A stretch of 5,718 bases of DNA, taken from positions 1-5,718 of the forward strand of contig JAIPFG010000207.1 of assembly GCA_021736745.1 (NCBI GenBank), read 5' to 3'. The notes under the pieces were generated by a model. The model saw only the letters and a program-made list of their open reading frames with translations, did not search any database and had not been told where the DNA came from. The first letter of the stretch is position 1, and every line of letters begins with the position of its first letter. Made by a program: the position numbers and the translations under genes. Below are positions 1-5,718 of the stretch, piece by piece. This DNA comes from Pseudomonadales bacterium. Lineage in GTDB: Bacteria; Pseudomonadota; Gammaproteobacteria; Pseudomonadales; IMCC2047.

Positions 1-360
1 GCTTTGGCCGAAGTGGAACCGATTCATCCCCGCGTATTGCGCAAAGACGGGCAGCTAATTCTTGGTATAATAGCCGACGCAGCTAAACAGGGTAAATCAC
101 TTGAGATTTTGGATACGAAGTTACCACGCGAGGCAAAACCACAGTTAAAGCAGATACAGTCGCTGTTGGCAGCAAAGGCCAAGGTTTTGAATGTACCGCC
201 AGAGCTGTTAATGAGCCGAAAACTGATGGTGGCCACCCTGTTGAAGTATCTGGCGACCGGGCAGGCGGAGTTGCCGGAAGGCATGAGTCGCTGGAAACGG
301 GAACAGATTGAAGAAGATCTGTTGCAGTTAATGAATCGCTTTGCCGAGCAAAATGTATGA
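1..360 (+). CDS. rnd: Ribonuclease D, C-terminal part (5' end outside window)
   Basis: Frame 1 is open from the first base to TGA at 358-360, giving 119 codons with no start of its own. The gene therefore begins upstream and the catalytic DEDD exonuclease domain is not visible. RNase D is a 3'-5' exoribonuclease that trims tRNA precursors and other structured RNAs in the cytoplasm. What is seen is a helical HRDC-type domain: a segment around LILGIIADAAKQGKSL, then about codons 50-90 with the PPELL-SRK pattern typical of the last HRDC repeat of RNase D, then a W-R-E stretch and an acidic, Leu-rich tail. HRDC domains bind nucleic acid. The stop overlaps the start of the next gene by 4 nt (ATGA), which suggests translational coupling. 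HRDC domains also occur in RecQ helicases, but the tail and the ycgL neighbour fit RNase D better. Confidence 0.87.
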   Translation, partial: ALAEVEPIHPRVLRKDGQLILGIIADAAKQGKSLEILDTKLPREAKPQLKQIQSLLAAKAKVLNVPPELLMSRKLMVATLLKYLATGQAELPEGMSRWKREQIEEDLLQLMNRFAEQNV

Positions 361-635
361 CACTGATTTGTTCCATCTATAGAAGCCCAAAAAAAGAGGG
401 TATGTACCTTTACGTGGATAAGAAAGCGGGTATCACCAAGGTGCCGGAATCCTTATTAAAAGCCTTTGGCGAGCCACATCTGGTAATGAGTTTGGCATTG
501 ACGCCAAAGCAAAAATTGGCGCGGGTTGATCGGGAGGAAGTGATCAGAACGGTCAATGAAAAAGGGTTTTTTCTACAAATGCCGCCCGGAAAAGAAGATT
601 ACCTGCTGAACCTCTACACTCCGGGCTCATCATAA
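357..635 (+). CDS. ycgL: YcgL domain-containing protein (DUF709 family)
   Basis: A complete small protein of 92 residues. Family hallmarks seen in the translation are an N-terminal ICSIYRSPKKEGMYLYV block (residues 4-20), VPESLL...FG (29-37), a central LALTP..KLAR segment (45-55), and GF-LQMPP (69-76) near the C-terminus. These match the YcgL family of about 90-110 residues found widely in gammaproteobacteria. Its biochemical function is not established, and I assign none. There is no signal peptide or membrane segment, so it is probably cytoplasmic. The start ATG at 357 overlaps the rnd stop; no strong Shine-Dalgarno sequence precedes it, so translation probably depends on ribosomes finishing rnd. 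The overlap and the 12-nt gap to the next gene place it in an operon with rnd and the YcgN gene. Confidence 0.93.
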   Translation: MTLICSIYRSPKKEGMYLYVDKKAGITKVPESLLKAFGEPHLVMSLALTPKQKLARVDREEVIRTVNEKGFFLQMPPGKEDYLLNLYTPGSS

Positions 636-647
636 AAGACTGACAAG

Positions 648-1097
648 ATGTCCGATCAACGCTTTTGGGAAATCAAATCGCTAAAGCAAATGACTCGGCC
701 GGAATGGGAATCCCTCTGTGACGGCTGTGCACGGTGTTGTTTGCAAAAGCTGGAGGATGAAGAGAGTGGTGATGTTTATTACACCGACTTAGCCTGCCAC
801 TTTTTAGACTTAGATTCCTGCCGTTGTAAGGATTATGAAAAACGCAGCCTTCGGGTGCATAATTGTATTTCACTGACCCCGGATAATATGGATGTGCTGC
901 AATGGTTACCGGATACCTGTGCTTATCGGTTAATCGCTGAGGGAAAGGGGTTGTACGCTTGGCATCCACTCATCTCTGGTTCAGCGGATTCGGTGCTAAA
1001 GGCTGGGGTATCCATTCACGGACGATGTCTCTCGGAAACGGATGTGCCCGATAATGACTGGGAAGACCATTTAATTGATTGGGTTCAAATAGGGTAA
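648..1097 (+). CDS. ycgN: YcgN family cysteine-cluster protein
   Basis: A 149-residue protein of the YcgN/UPF0153 type (CxxCxxCC zinc/iron-chelating domain family). The diagnostic cluster is C24-D-G-C27-A-R-C30-C31, preceded by EWESLCDGC as in the E. coli protein. Further conserved cysteines are C50, C58, C60 (DSCRCKDYE), C73 and C91 (WLPDTCAYR). An AWHPL-SG motif follows, and the protein ends with an acidic/Trp-rich tail (DWEDHLIDWVQ). The cysteine array implies metal or Fe-S binding, but the cellular role is not known from the sequence. It has no membrane segment. The length fits the family (about 145-155). The Shine-Dalgarno sequence is weak, in the 12 nt after the ycgL stop, which fits coupled translation within the operon. 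Confidence 0.93.
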   Translation: MSDQRFWEIKSLKQMTRPEWESLCDGCARCCLQKLEDEESGDVYYTDLACHFLDLDSCRCKDYEKRSLRVHNCISLTPDNMDVLQWLPDTCAYRLIAEGKGLYAWHPLISGSADSVLKAGVSIHGRCLSETDVPDNDWEDHLIDWVQIG

Positions 1098-1162
1098 CCG
1101 ATCGTTTGTGGTTCTTCCGATAAGTGAAGAGCAAGGCCGAGTAGCATTTTCCAGAGGCAAAC

Positions 1163-2086
1163 ATGACCACTGCTTATATTTCACACTCCGAATGTTGTTT
1201 GCATGACATGGGTAGTTATCACCCTGAAAGCCCGGCAAGATTACGGGCTATTCATGCCTATCTGGAGGAAACTGGCTTATTAAAGCAGGTTTTGTCCCTG
1301 CCAGCGCAGCCGGTGACGACCGAGCAGCTGGAGCGAGCACATCCGGCCTCTCACGTGGCGCGTATTCGTGCGGCCATCCCCGGACACGGGTTAACCTCAA
1401 TCGATCCGGATACTGCAATTTGTCCGCACAGTGTTCAGGCAGCAGAACTTGCCGCTGGGGCAGTGGTCCAGGCCGTAAACGGTGTTTGCGAAGAGACCTT
1501 TAACAACGCTTTTTGCGCTGTCAGACCACCGGGGCACCACGCAGAATATGCTACCAGTATGGGATTTTGTTTGTTTAATAATATCGCTGTAGGCGTCAAG
1601 CATGCGCAAGAAAGGTGGGGGTTAGAGAAAATTGCGGTGTTGGACTTCGATGTGCACCACGGCAATGGCACCGTCGATATTTTTAAAGATGCCCCCGCCG
1701 TGATGGTCTGCTCCAGCTTCCAGCATCCTTTTTATCCCGGGCGTTATGCCGACTTAAAACGACCTAATATTGTGAATACACCATTGGCCGCCGGTACCAA
1801 TGGCGCACAATTTCGTCAGGCAATTGAACGTGATTGGTTGCCGGCACTGGAACGGCACAAGCCCGCCATGATTTTTGTTTCAGCGGGGTTTGATGCACAT
1901 AGGGATGACCCCTTAGGTGGTTTAAACCTGCTCGAAGAAGACTATACCTGGGTGACACATCTTATCCTGCAAGCGGCAAAACATTATGCGGGGGGCAAGC
2001 TTGTATCAACGCTTGAGGGTGGTTATGATCTGCACGCCTTGGCACGCTCGGCGCACGCGCATATAGCCGCATTAGTCAGTGGTTAG
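1163..2086 (+). CDS. Histone deacetylase-family (HDAC/AcuC/AphA superfamily) zinc deacetylase
   Basis: A 307-residue single-domain hydrolase of the arginase/deacetylase fold. It is expected to remove acetyl groups from amides such as acetyl-lysine in proteins or acetylated polyamines; which substrate cannot be told here. Motifs in order are HPESPARL (20-27), RPPGHHAE with the tandem catalytic His pair H125/H126, GFCLFNN (134-140), LDFDVHHGNGT with zinc ligands D163 and H165, SAGFDAH with the third zinc ligand D244 (240-246), and EGGYD with the transition-state Tyr Y288. No catalytic residue is missing, so it should be active. There is no signal peptide, so it is probably cytoplasmic. The length suits the short bacterial HDAC-like group; polyamine deacetylases such as AphA/AphB are usually somewhat longer. 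An AGAGG ribosome site (1153-1157) lies 5 nt before the ATG. The 65-nt gap after ycgN shows no terminator, so it may be co-transcribed. Confidence 0.93.
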   Translation: MTTAYISHSECCLHDMGSYHPESPARLRAIHAYLEETGLLKQVLSLPAQPVTTEQLERAHPASHVARIRAAIPGHGLTSIDPDTAICPHSVQAAELAAGAVVQAVNGVCEETFNNAFCAVRPPGHHAEYATSMGFCLFNNIAVGVKHAQERWGLEKIAVLDFDVHHGNGTVDIFKDAPAVMVCSSFQHPFYPGRYADLKRPNIVNTPLAAGTNGAQFRQAIERDWLPALERHKPAMIFVSAGFDAHRDDPLGGLNLLEEDYTWVTHLILQAAKHYAGGKLVSTLEGGYDLHALARSAHAHIAALVSG

Positions 2087-2175
2087 TTGAATCCTTCGAG
2101 GTCAATGCAAAGTCCACCGCCATAGCGCCAGGCAACACTAACACCTAAGCCAACAGAAAGAGGATCACAACAAAA

Positions 2176-2874
2176 ATGACAGAGCTCAGCCTGATGGACA
2201 CGTTGTCATTACTCTGGTTTTTCCTCTGCTGGATTGGCTATAACTACTTTTCCCGTTACCGCGCTAAAAAAGTGGATCGCCTGCAAAATATGCTGCAACG
2301 CTATATTGAAGAATGGATTAGGGTATTGCACAAGCGCGATGTGAGAATTGTCGATACCACCGTTGTTGCCAACATGGAGCGTAATGCCAGTTTTCTGGCC
2401 TCAAGCTGCCTACTGATTATTGCCGGTCTGCTGACGGTATTGGGGTCAACTGATCGGGCGATTAATCTTATTGCCGATCTGCCTTTTGTTAATGACATTA
2501 CACGGCAAGGTTGGGAGCTCAAGTTATTATTACTGTCGTTTATTTTTGTTTATGCTTTTTTTACCTTTACCTGGTGTATGCGCCAATATGGCTTTGCCTC
2601 TGTGCTGATTGGTAATGCGCCTCTCTACAACGATAAGGAGGTTACGCCGGAGGAGCGTGCGCTACACATTGCTACGCTCTCCCGGGTACTTGGTTTGGCG
2701 GTGTACTCCTTTAACCTCGGGCTGCGAGCTTATTATTTTAGCTTGGCCCTGCTGGTTTGGTTTATCCATCCGTTGGCCTTTATCTGTGCTACAGCCTGGG
2801 TTGTCGCAGTACTCTATCGCCGGGAATTCCACTCCAAAACATTGCGCGCACTGATGGCCGGACACCCCGGTTAA
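2176..2874 (+). CDS. DUF599-type integral membrane protein
   Basis: A 232-residue inner-membrane protein resembling the DUF599 family, whose function is unknown. The first hydrophobic segment (about 9-25) carries the LLWFFLCWIGYNYF signature. A basic amphipathic stretch (26-55, RYRAKKVDRLQ...RYIEEWIRVL) and a conserved RIVDT...NMERNASFLASS region follow. Further membrane segments lie at about 73-91, 113-135 and 185-213, the last possibly two passes. The C-terminus is basic (RREFHSKTLRAL), and positive residues after segment 1 suggest cytoplasmic placement of that loop. The start at 2176 is preceded by AAGAGGA (2158-2164), a slightly long spacing of about 11 nt; Met7 at 2194 is the alternative start and also lies before the first membrane segment. 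It sits 89 nt after the deacetylase gene and 138 nt before htpG. No function is assigned. Confidence 0.87.
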   Translation: MTELSLMDTLSLLWFFLCWIGYNYFSRYRAKKVDRLQNMLQRYIEEWIRVLHKRDVRIVDTTVVANMERNASFLASSCLLIIAGLLTVLGSTDRAINLIADLPFVNDITRQGWELKLLLLSFIFVYAFFTFTWCMRQYGFASVLIGNAPLYNDKEVTPEERALHIATLSRVLGLAVYSFNLGLRAYYFSLALLVWFIHPLAFICATAWVVAVLYRREFHSKTLRALMAGHPG

Positions 2875-2895
2875 ATAAACCAATACGAGCTGTGT

Positions 2896-2923
2896 CTTGA
2901 AAAAGACGCTTCTGCCCCCATTT
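2896..2923 (+). promoter_or_regulatory. Heat-shock (sigma-32/RpoH) promoter of htpG
   Basis: CTTGAAA at 2896-2902 and CCCCATTT at 2916-2923 are separated by 13 bp. Both elements match the sigma-32 consensus (CTTGAAA, then CCCCATNT at 11-16 bp) at every defined position. Transcription would begin near 2930, giving an htpG leader of roughly 80 nt. htpG is a classic sigma-32 target in E. coli, so motif and gene agree. The site lies just downstream of the DUF599 gene stop, so heat induction would affect htpG and not the genes before it. Confidence 0.9.
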
Positions 2924-2943
2924 TCTAGCCAGTGTTACTATTT

Positions 2944-2968
2944 ACCGCTTATGATTTTTGGAAGCGGT
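2944..2968 (+). repeat. Short inverted repeat in the htpG leader
   Basis: ACCGCTT (2944-2950) and AAGCGGT (2962-2968) form a perfect 7-bp stem with an 11-nt AT-rich loop. It lies in the predicted htpG 5' untranslated region, about 30 nt upstream of the AGGAGA ribosome site (2998-3003). It is not followed by a T-run, so it is not an intrinsic terminator. Possible roles are mRNA stabilisation or a component of a temperature-sensitive leader; chance is also possible. Confidence 0.4.
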
Positions 2969-3012
2969 CTGTTGTACTGGTGTGAAAATAATTAAACAGG
3001 AGACAAAAGAAA

Positions 3013-4935
3013 ATGGCTGTTGATACGCAGAAAGAAACCCTTGGATTCCAAACGGAAGTTAAGCAACTACTGCACCTAATGATCCATTCCTTATATAGCA
3101 ATAAGGAAATATTTCTGCGCGAATTAATTTCCAATGCGTCGGATGCAATCGATAAATTACGTTTTGAGGCACTGGCCAATGCGGACCTTTATGGATCAGA
3201 TTCCAGTCTGAAAGTTCGCGTAGAATTTGACAAGGATGCGGGGACTCTGACCATCAGTGATAATGGGATCGGGATGACTCGTGAAGAAGTGATTACCAAT
3301 CTGGGCACTATTGCCAAATCCGGCACCTCGGAATTTTTACAACACCTGACCGGTGACCAGAAAAAGGATTCTCAGTTAATTGGGCAATTTGGAGTGGGCT
3401 TTTATTCCTCCTTTATCGTCGCGGATAAAGTCACCGTAGAAACTCTTCGGGCGGGTCAGCCTGCGGCGGAGGGCGTGCGTTGGGAGTCAGCGGGCGAGGG
3501 TGAATTTGACCTCGAAAGCATCGAAAAAGCCGATCGCGGCACACGTATTACCCTGCATTTGAAAAAAGGTGAGGAAGAATTTGCCGAAGGCTATCGGCTA
3601 CGTGCCTTAGTGCGTAAATATTCCGATCATATTTCCGTGCCGGTAGAAATGCTGAAAGAAAATTATCCGCCGGTTGACGACGAAGAAAAGCAGGAAACCG
3701 AGGAGAAAGCCCCCGAGTTTGAATCAGTCAATTCCGCCACCGCGCTGTGGATGTGCCCACGAAATGAACTCAAGGATGAGGAATATAAAGAATTCTACAA
3801 GCATGTCTCACACGATTTCGAAGATCCGTTGAGCTGGAGCCACAATAAGGTAGAAGGCAAATTGGAATACACCAGCTTGCTCTACATTCCCAAGCGTGCA
3901 CCCTTTGATCTGTGGAACCGCGATGCGCCACGTGGCTTGAAACTTTATGTGCAACGCGTCTTTATTATGGATGATGCTGAGCAATTTCTGCCACTTTATT
4001 TGCGCTTTGTGAAAGGTATTGTGGATTCAAATGATTTATCGCTGAACGTCTCTCGTGAAATTCTGCAAAAGGACCCGCAAATCGACAAAATGCGCAGTGC
4101 GTTGACTAAACGCGTATTGGACATGCTGGGCAAATTGGCGAAGAGCAAGAAAGAAGATTACGCCAGTTTTTGGAAGGAATTTGGCTCCGTTATTAAGGAA
4201 GGCCCCGCCGAAGATTTTGCCAATAAAGAGCAGATTGCCAAGTTGATGCGTTTTTCCACCAGGCATGACGACAAAGAAGAGCAAACCCATTCGCTGGAAG
4301 ACTATATCGGTCGCATGAAGGAAGGCCAGGATAAAATCTATTACGTGGTCGCCGACTCCTTTAACACGGCCAAGAATAGTCCCCATATCGAAGTCTTCCG
4401 TAAGAAAGGGGTGGAAGTCCTGTTATTGTCGGACCGTATCGATGACTGGTTGATGAGCCACCTGATGGAATTTGATGGCAAACACTTCCAGGACGTTGCC
4501 AAAGGCGAATTGGATTTGGGGCAGGTTGAAGACGAAGCCGAAAAGAAAAAGCAGGAAGAAACGGCGGAACAGTTCAAGGATCTGGTCGAGCGGGTGAAAA
4601 CATCTCTGCAGGAACAGGTCGAAGATGTGCGCATTACACACCGTCTGACGGAGTCACCGGCGTGTCTGGTGGTCGGCGAACATGACATGGGTGCGCAAAT
4701 GCGACGAATCATGGAAGCGGCCGGCCAAAAGTTGCCAGAGAGCAAGCCCATTCTTGAGTTAAATCCGGAGCATCCTCTGGTGAGCAAATTAAAAGGTGAA
4801 ACCAAAGAGGCGCTTTTCAACGATTTGGCAGCGATTATTTTTGAGCAGGCACTGCTGGCAGAGGGCGGACACTTGGTCGACCCGGCAGCCTATGTGAAAA
4901 GGCTGAATAAATTGCTGTTGGAGTTGAGCCAATAA
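3013..4935 (+). CDS. htpG: Molecular chaperone HtpG (bacterial Hsp90)
   Basis: A complete 640-residue Hsp90, slightly longer than the E. coli protein (624). It is an ATP-driven dimeric cytoplasmic chaperone that remodels client proteins together with the DnaK system. The N-terminal GHKL ATPase domain shows FLRELISNASDA with catalytic E37 and Mg/nucleotide-binding N41 and D44, DNGIGM (83-88), the lid region GTIAKSGT (98-105) and the glycine motif GQFGVGFYSSF (124-134). An acidic linker rich in E/K (222-236) separates it from the middle domain, which holds NVSREIL with the ATP-contacting R348. A charged EDEAEKKKQEE segment (506-516) precedes the C-terminal dimerisation domain. The eukaryotic MEEVD tail is absent, as expected in bacteria. 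The ATG follows AGGAGA (2998-3003) at good spacing, and the N-terminus aligns with known HtpG. A sigma-32 promoter lies upstream and an intrinsic terminator about 100 nt downstream, so it can be a heat-induced single-gene unit. Confidence 0.98.
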   Translation: MAVDTQKETLGFQTEVKQLLHLMIHSLYSNKEIFLRELISNASDAIDKLRFEALANADLYGSDSSLKVRVEFDKDAGTLTISDNGIGMTREEVITNLGTIAKSGTSEFLQHLTGDQKKDSQLIGQFGVGFYSSFIVADKVTVETLRAGQPAAEGVRWESAGEGEFDLESIEKADRGTRITLHLKKGEEEFAEGYRLRALVRKYSDHISVPVEMLKENYPPVDDEEKQETEEKAPEFESVNSATALWMCPRNELKDEEYKEFYKHVSHDFEDPLSWSHNKVEGKLEYTSLLYIPKRAPFDLWNRDAPRGLKLYVQRVFIMDDAEQFLPLYLRFVKGIVDSNDLSLNVSREILQKDPQIDKMRSALTKRVLDMLGKLAKSKKEDYASFWKEFGSVIKEGPAEDFANKEQIAKLMRFSTRHDDKEEQTHSLEDYIGRMKEGQDKIYYVVADSFNTAKNSPHIEVFRKKGVEVLLLSDRIDDWLMSHLMEFDGKHFQDVAKGELDLGQVEDEAEKKKQEETAEQFKDLVERVKTSLQEQVEDVRITHRLTESPACLVVGEHDMGAQMRRIMEAAGQKLPESKPILELNPEHPLVSKLKGETKEALFNDLAAIIFEQALLAEGGHLVDPAAYVKRLNKLLLELSQ

Positions 4936-4963
4936 AGGTTCTGATTTGTTTTAATTAACGATC

Positions 4964-4996
4964 TGAGGTTGCGGCCATCCCCCCATGGCCGCCTCA
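4964..4996 (+). repeat. GC-rich hairpin downstream of htpG
   Basis: GCGGCCAT (4971-4978) and ATGGCCGC (4985-4992) form a perfect 8-bp stem around a loop of six C. The stem can continue with TGAG (4964-4967) pairing to CTCA (4993-4996) across a 3-nt bulge (GTT). It lies 28 nt after the htpG stop. No T-run follows directly, so it is a poor intrinsic terminator alone; it could protect the htpG mRNA 3' end or assist termination before the stronger terminator further on. Confidence 0.55.
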
Positions 4997-5034
4997 CTGA
5001 GGTCAAGCAAAATTTAAAAAAATTAATCAAAGTT

Positions 5035-5062
5035 AAGACGGCTTGTTAAAGCCGTCTTTTTT
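5035..5062 (+). terminator. Intrinsic terminator of htpG
   Basis: AAGACGGCTT (5035-5044) and AAGCCGTCTT (5049-5058) make a perfect 10-bp stem with a GTTA loop. The T-run extends from the stem end to 5062 (TTTTTT at 5057-5062). This is a textbook Rho-independent terminator about 100 nt past the htpG stop. It separates htpG transcription from the ribonucleotide reductase gene. Confidence 0.93.
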
Positions 5063-5192
5063 ATTTCAGTAAAACAATTCCTTAGCGGAACTAGCTCAAA
5101 TAGTTGCTAATATTCTTTAGATATTTTGGCTATATCGAATTCCATACTAGCGATAAAACCTTATAAAAAGTATGCATTCAAGGGTTGCGCTT

Positions 5193-5208
5193 GCACCATA
5201 TTTTGATA
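5193..5208 (+). promoter_or_regulatory. Distal NrdR box (weaker, left half conserved)
   Basis: GCACCATATTTTGATA keeps the CAC-ATAT core of the NrdR operator consensus (ACACWATATWTWGTGT) but its right half is degenerate. Its strength comes from position: its centre is exactly 31 bp from that of the proximal box, about three helical turns, the geometry described for paired NrdR sites upstream of ribonucleotide reductase genes. The lower conservation leaves some chance of coincidence. Confidence 0.6.
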
Positions 5209-5223
5209 AGATCATTCATCTCA

Positions 5224-5239
5224 ACACAACATCTAGTGT
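5224..5239 (+). promoter_or_regulatory. Proximal NrdR box (strong)
   Basis: ACACAACATCTAGTGT matches the NrdR box consensus (ACACWATATWTWGTGT) at all but two positions, and both outer arms (ACAC/GTGT) are intact and palindromic. NrdR is a zinc-finger/ATP-cone repressor that senses the ATP/dATP balance and controls ribonucleotide reductase genes. The site is 68 nt before the nrdJ start, which fits direct repression of nrdJ. Confidence 0.82.
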
Positions 5240-5307
5240 TTTTAGTCTTCAGCCCCAAAACGGCCACTGGATGATTAAAATAACAATATTCCTTTCTGAG
5301 GTTCCGC

Positions 5308-5718
5308 ATGAATGTTTCTTTAAAAGCTGTGACTAGCAGCGTTGCCGATATTGTCCTCCAGGACGCATCACTGGATATTTGGGACAAAAAATACCGATTA
5401 AAAGCAAAAAATGGTGACCCTGTTGATGCTGATATTGAGGCCACCTTTCAACGCGTCGCACGGGCATTAGCGGATGTGGAAACCACCGAAGAAAAACGGG
5501 AGCTTTGGTACAAAGAATTTTTATGGGCATTGCGTCAGGGGGTGATTCCGGCGGGCCGTATTATATCCAATGCCGGGGCCGGACAGCACAAACCCGCCAC
5601 CTCGACCATTAACTGTACCGTTTCTGGTGCGATCAGAGATTCCATGGCGGATATTCTGGACAAAAACGTGGAAGCGGGCCTTACCCTGAAAGCTGGTTGT
5701 GGCATTGGTTATGAGTTT
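5308..5718 (+). CDS. nrdJ: Adenosylcobalamin-dependent (class II) ribonucleoside-diphosphate reductase, N-terminal part
   Basis: The frame is open from ATG 5308 to the window end (137 codons) and continues beyond it. The product reduces ribonucleotides to deoxyribonucleotides using adenosylcobalamin to generate the thiyl radical, so it works with or without oxygen and needs no small radical subunit. Visible family features are ASLDIWDKKYRLK (20-32), the RVARALADVE block (49-58), IPAGRI-SNAGA (80-91), PATSTINCTVSG (96-107) with C103, probably the active-site redox cysteine, and the Gly-rich GLTLKAGCGIGYEF (124-137). These fit class II NrdJ rather than class I NrdA; the absence of an obvious N-terminal ATP-cone agrees. 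The start is fixed by TGAGG (5297-5301) six nt upstream and an in-frame TAA at 5281-5283, with no other start codon between. The catalytic Cys/Glu centre and C-terminal cysteines lie outside the window. Confidence 0.93.
   Translation, partial: MNVSLKAVTSSVADIVLQDASLDIWDKKYRLKAKNGDPVDADIEATFQRVARALADVETTEEKRELWYKEFLWALRQGVIPAGRIISNAGAGQHKPATSTINCTVSGAIRDSMADILDKNVEAGLTLKAGCGIGYEF

Larger units (their letters stand above)
5063..5307 (+). other. AT-rich control region upstream of nrdJ
   Basis: This 245-nt stretch between the htpG terminator and nrdJ contains no credible gene. It holds the two NrdR-type boxes annotated separately and TGAGG (5297-5301) as the nrdJ ribosome site. A TATAAA (5162-5167) could be a -10 element, but no good -35 lies at the correct spacing, so I do not call a promoter. 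I looked for a cobalamin riboswitch because nrdJ needs B12. Only an isolated GCCACTG-like string (5262-5268) is present, without the other conserved blocks, so none is called. Confidence 0.6.

Noticed and set aside
2951..2995. A 14-codon minicistron in the htpG leader (ATG at 2951, TAA at 2993-2995).
   Set aside because: No Shine-Dalgarno sequence precedes it, and an ORF this short is expected by chance; the encoded peptide has no recognisable leader-peptide pattern.
4341..4820. A 159-codon open frame on the minus strand within htpG, and a similar one at 4036-4386.
   Set aside because: They lie entirely inside the strongly conserved htpG frame, resemble no known protein, and arise from its codon composition; there is no ribosome site or promoter to support them.
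5162..5167. TATAAA as an nrdJ -10 promoter element.
   Set aside because: No acceptable -35 hexamer lies 16-18 bp upstream, and such strings are common in AT-rich DNA, so a promoter is not called.
5262..5268. GCCACTG resembling the B12 box of cobalamin riboswitches.
   Set aside because: It is a single short match without the other conserved riboswitch blocks or the surrounding stems.
4963..5302. CTGAGGT occurring three times (4963-4969, 4997-5003, 5296-5302).
   Set aside because: Seven bases is too short to be a meaningful repeat family; the last copy is explained as the nrdJ ribosome site and the first is part of the hairpin.
5178..5530. Minus-strand open frames at 5178-5444 and 5333-5530.
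   Set aside because: Both overlap the clearly recognisable NrdJ coding frame on the plus strand and have no family resemblance.

Overview
The window is an ordinary-looking stretch of a gammaproteobacterial chromosome. Every gene lies on the + strand, base composition is balanced, and codon use looks uniform. YcgL and YcgN family proteins, an HtpG, a DUF599 membrane protein and a class II (B12-dependent) ribonucleotide reductase together suggest a Pseudomonas/Cellvibrio/Marinobacter-like lineage. That placement is inferred from protein resemblance and is not proven.

Layout: (1) The window opens inside rnd (ribonuclease D, C-terminal HRDC end only). It is followed by ycgL, overlapping by 4 nt, and ycgN, 12 nt further on; these three look like one operon. 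(2) After a 65-nt gap comes a 307-residue zinc-dependent deacetylase of the histone-deacetylase/acetoin-utilisation superfamily with all catalytic residues present. After another 89 nt comes a 232-residue DUF599 membrane protein. No terminator is visible between these genes, so read-through from upstream is possible. (3) A near-perfect heat-shock (sigma-32) promoter precedes htpG, the bacterial Hsp90, which is complete at 640 residues. (4) The 372-nt gap after htpG holds a GC-rich hairpin, a strong intrinsic terminator, and an AT-rich control region with two NrdR-type operators spaced 31 bp centre to centre. (5) The window ends inside nrdJ, the adenosylcobalamin-dependent ribonucleotide reductase (first 137 residues).

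The genes cover RNA processing (rnd), small conserved proteins of uncertain role (ycgL, ycgN), protein or small-molecule deacetylation, proteostasis (htpG) and deoxyribonucleotide supply (nrdJ). The clearest regulatory results are the sigma-32 promoter and the tandem NrdR boxes. I see no mobile element, CRISPR array, tRNA, rRNA or defence system, and no convincing new system. The most speculative lead is the HDAC-like enzyme and the DUF599 membrane protein lying directly upstream of Hsp90.
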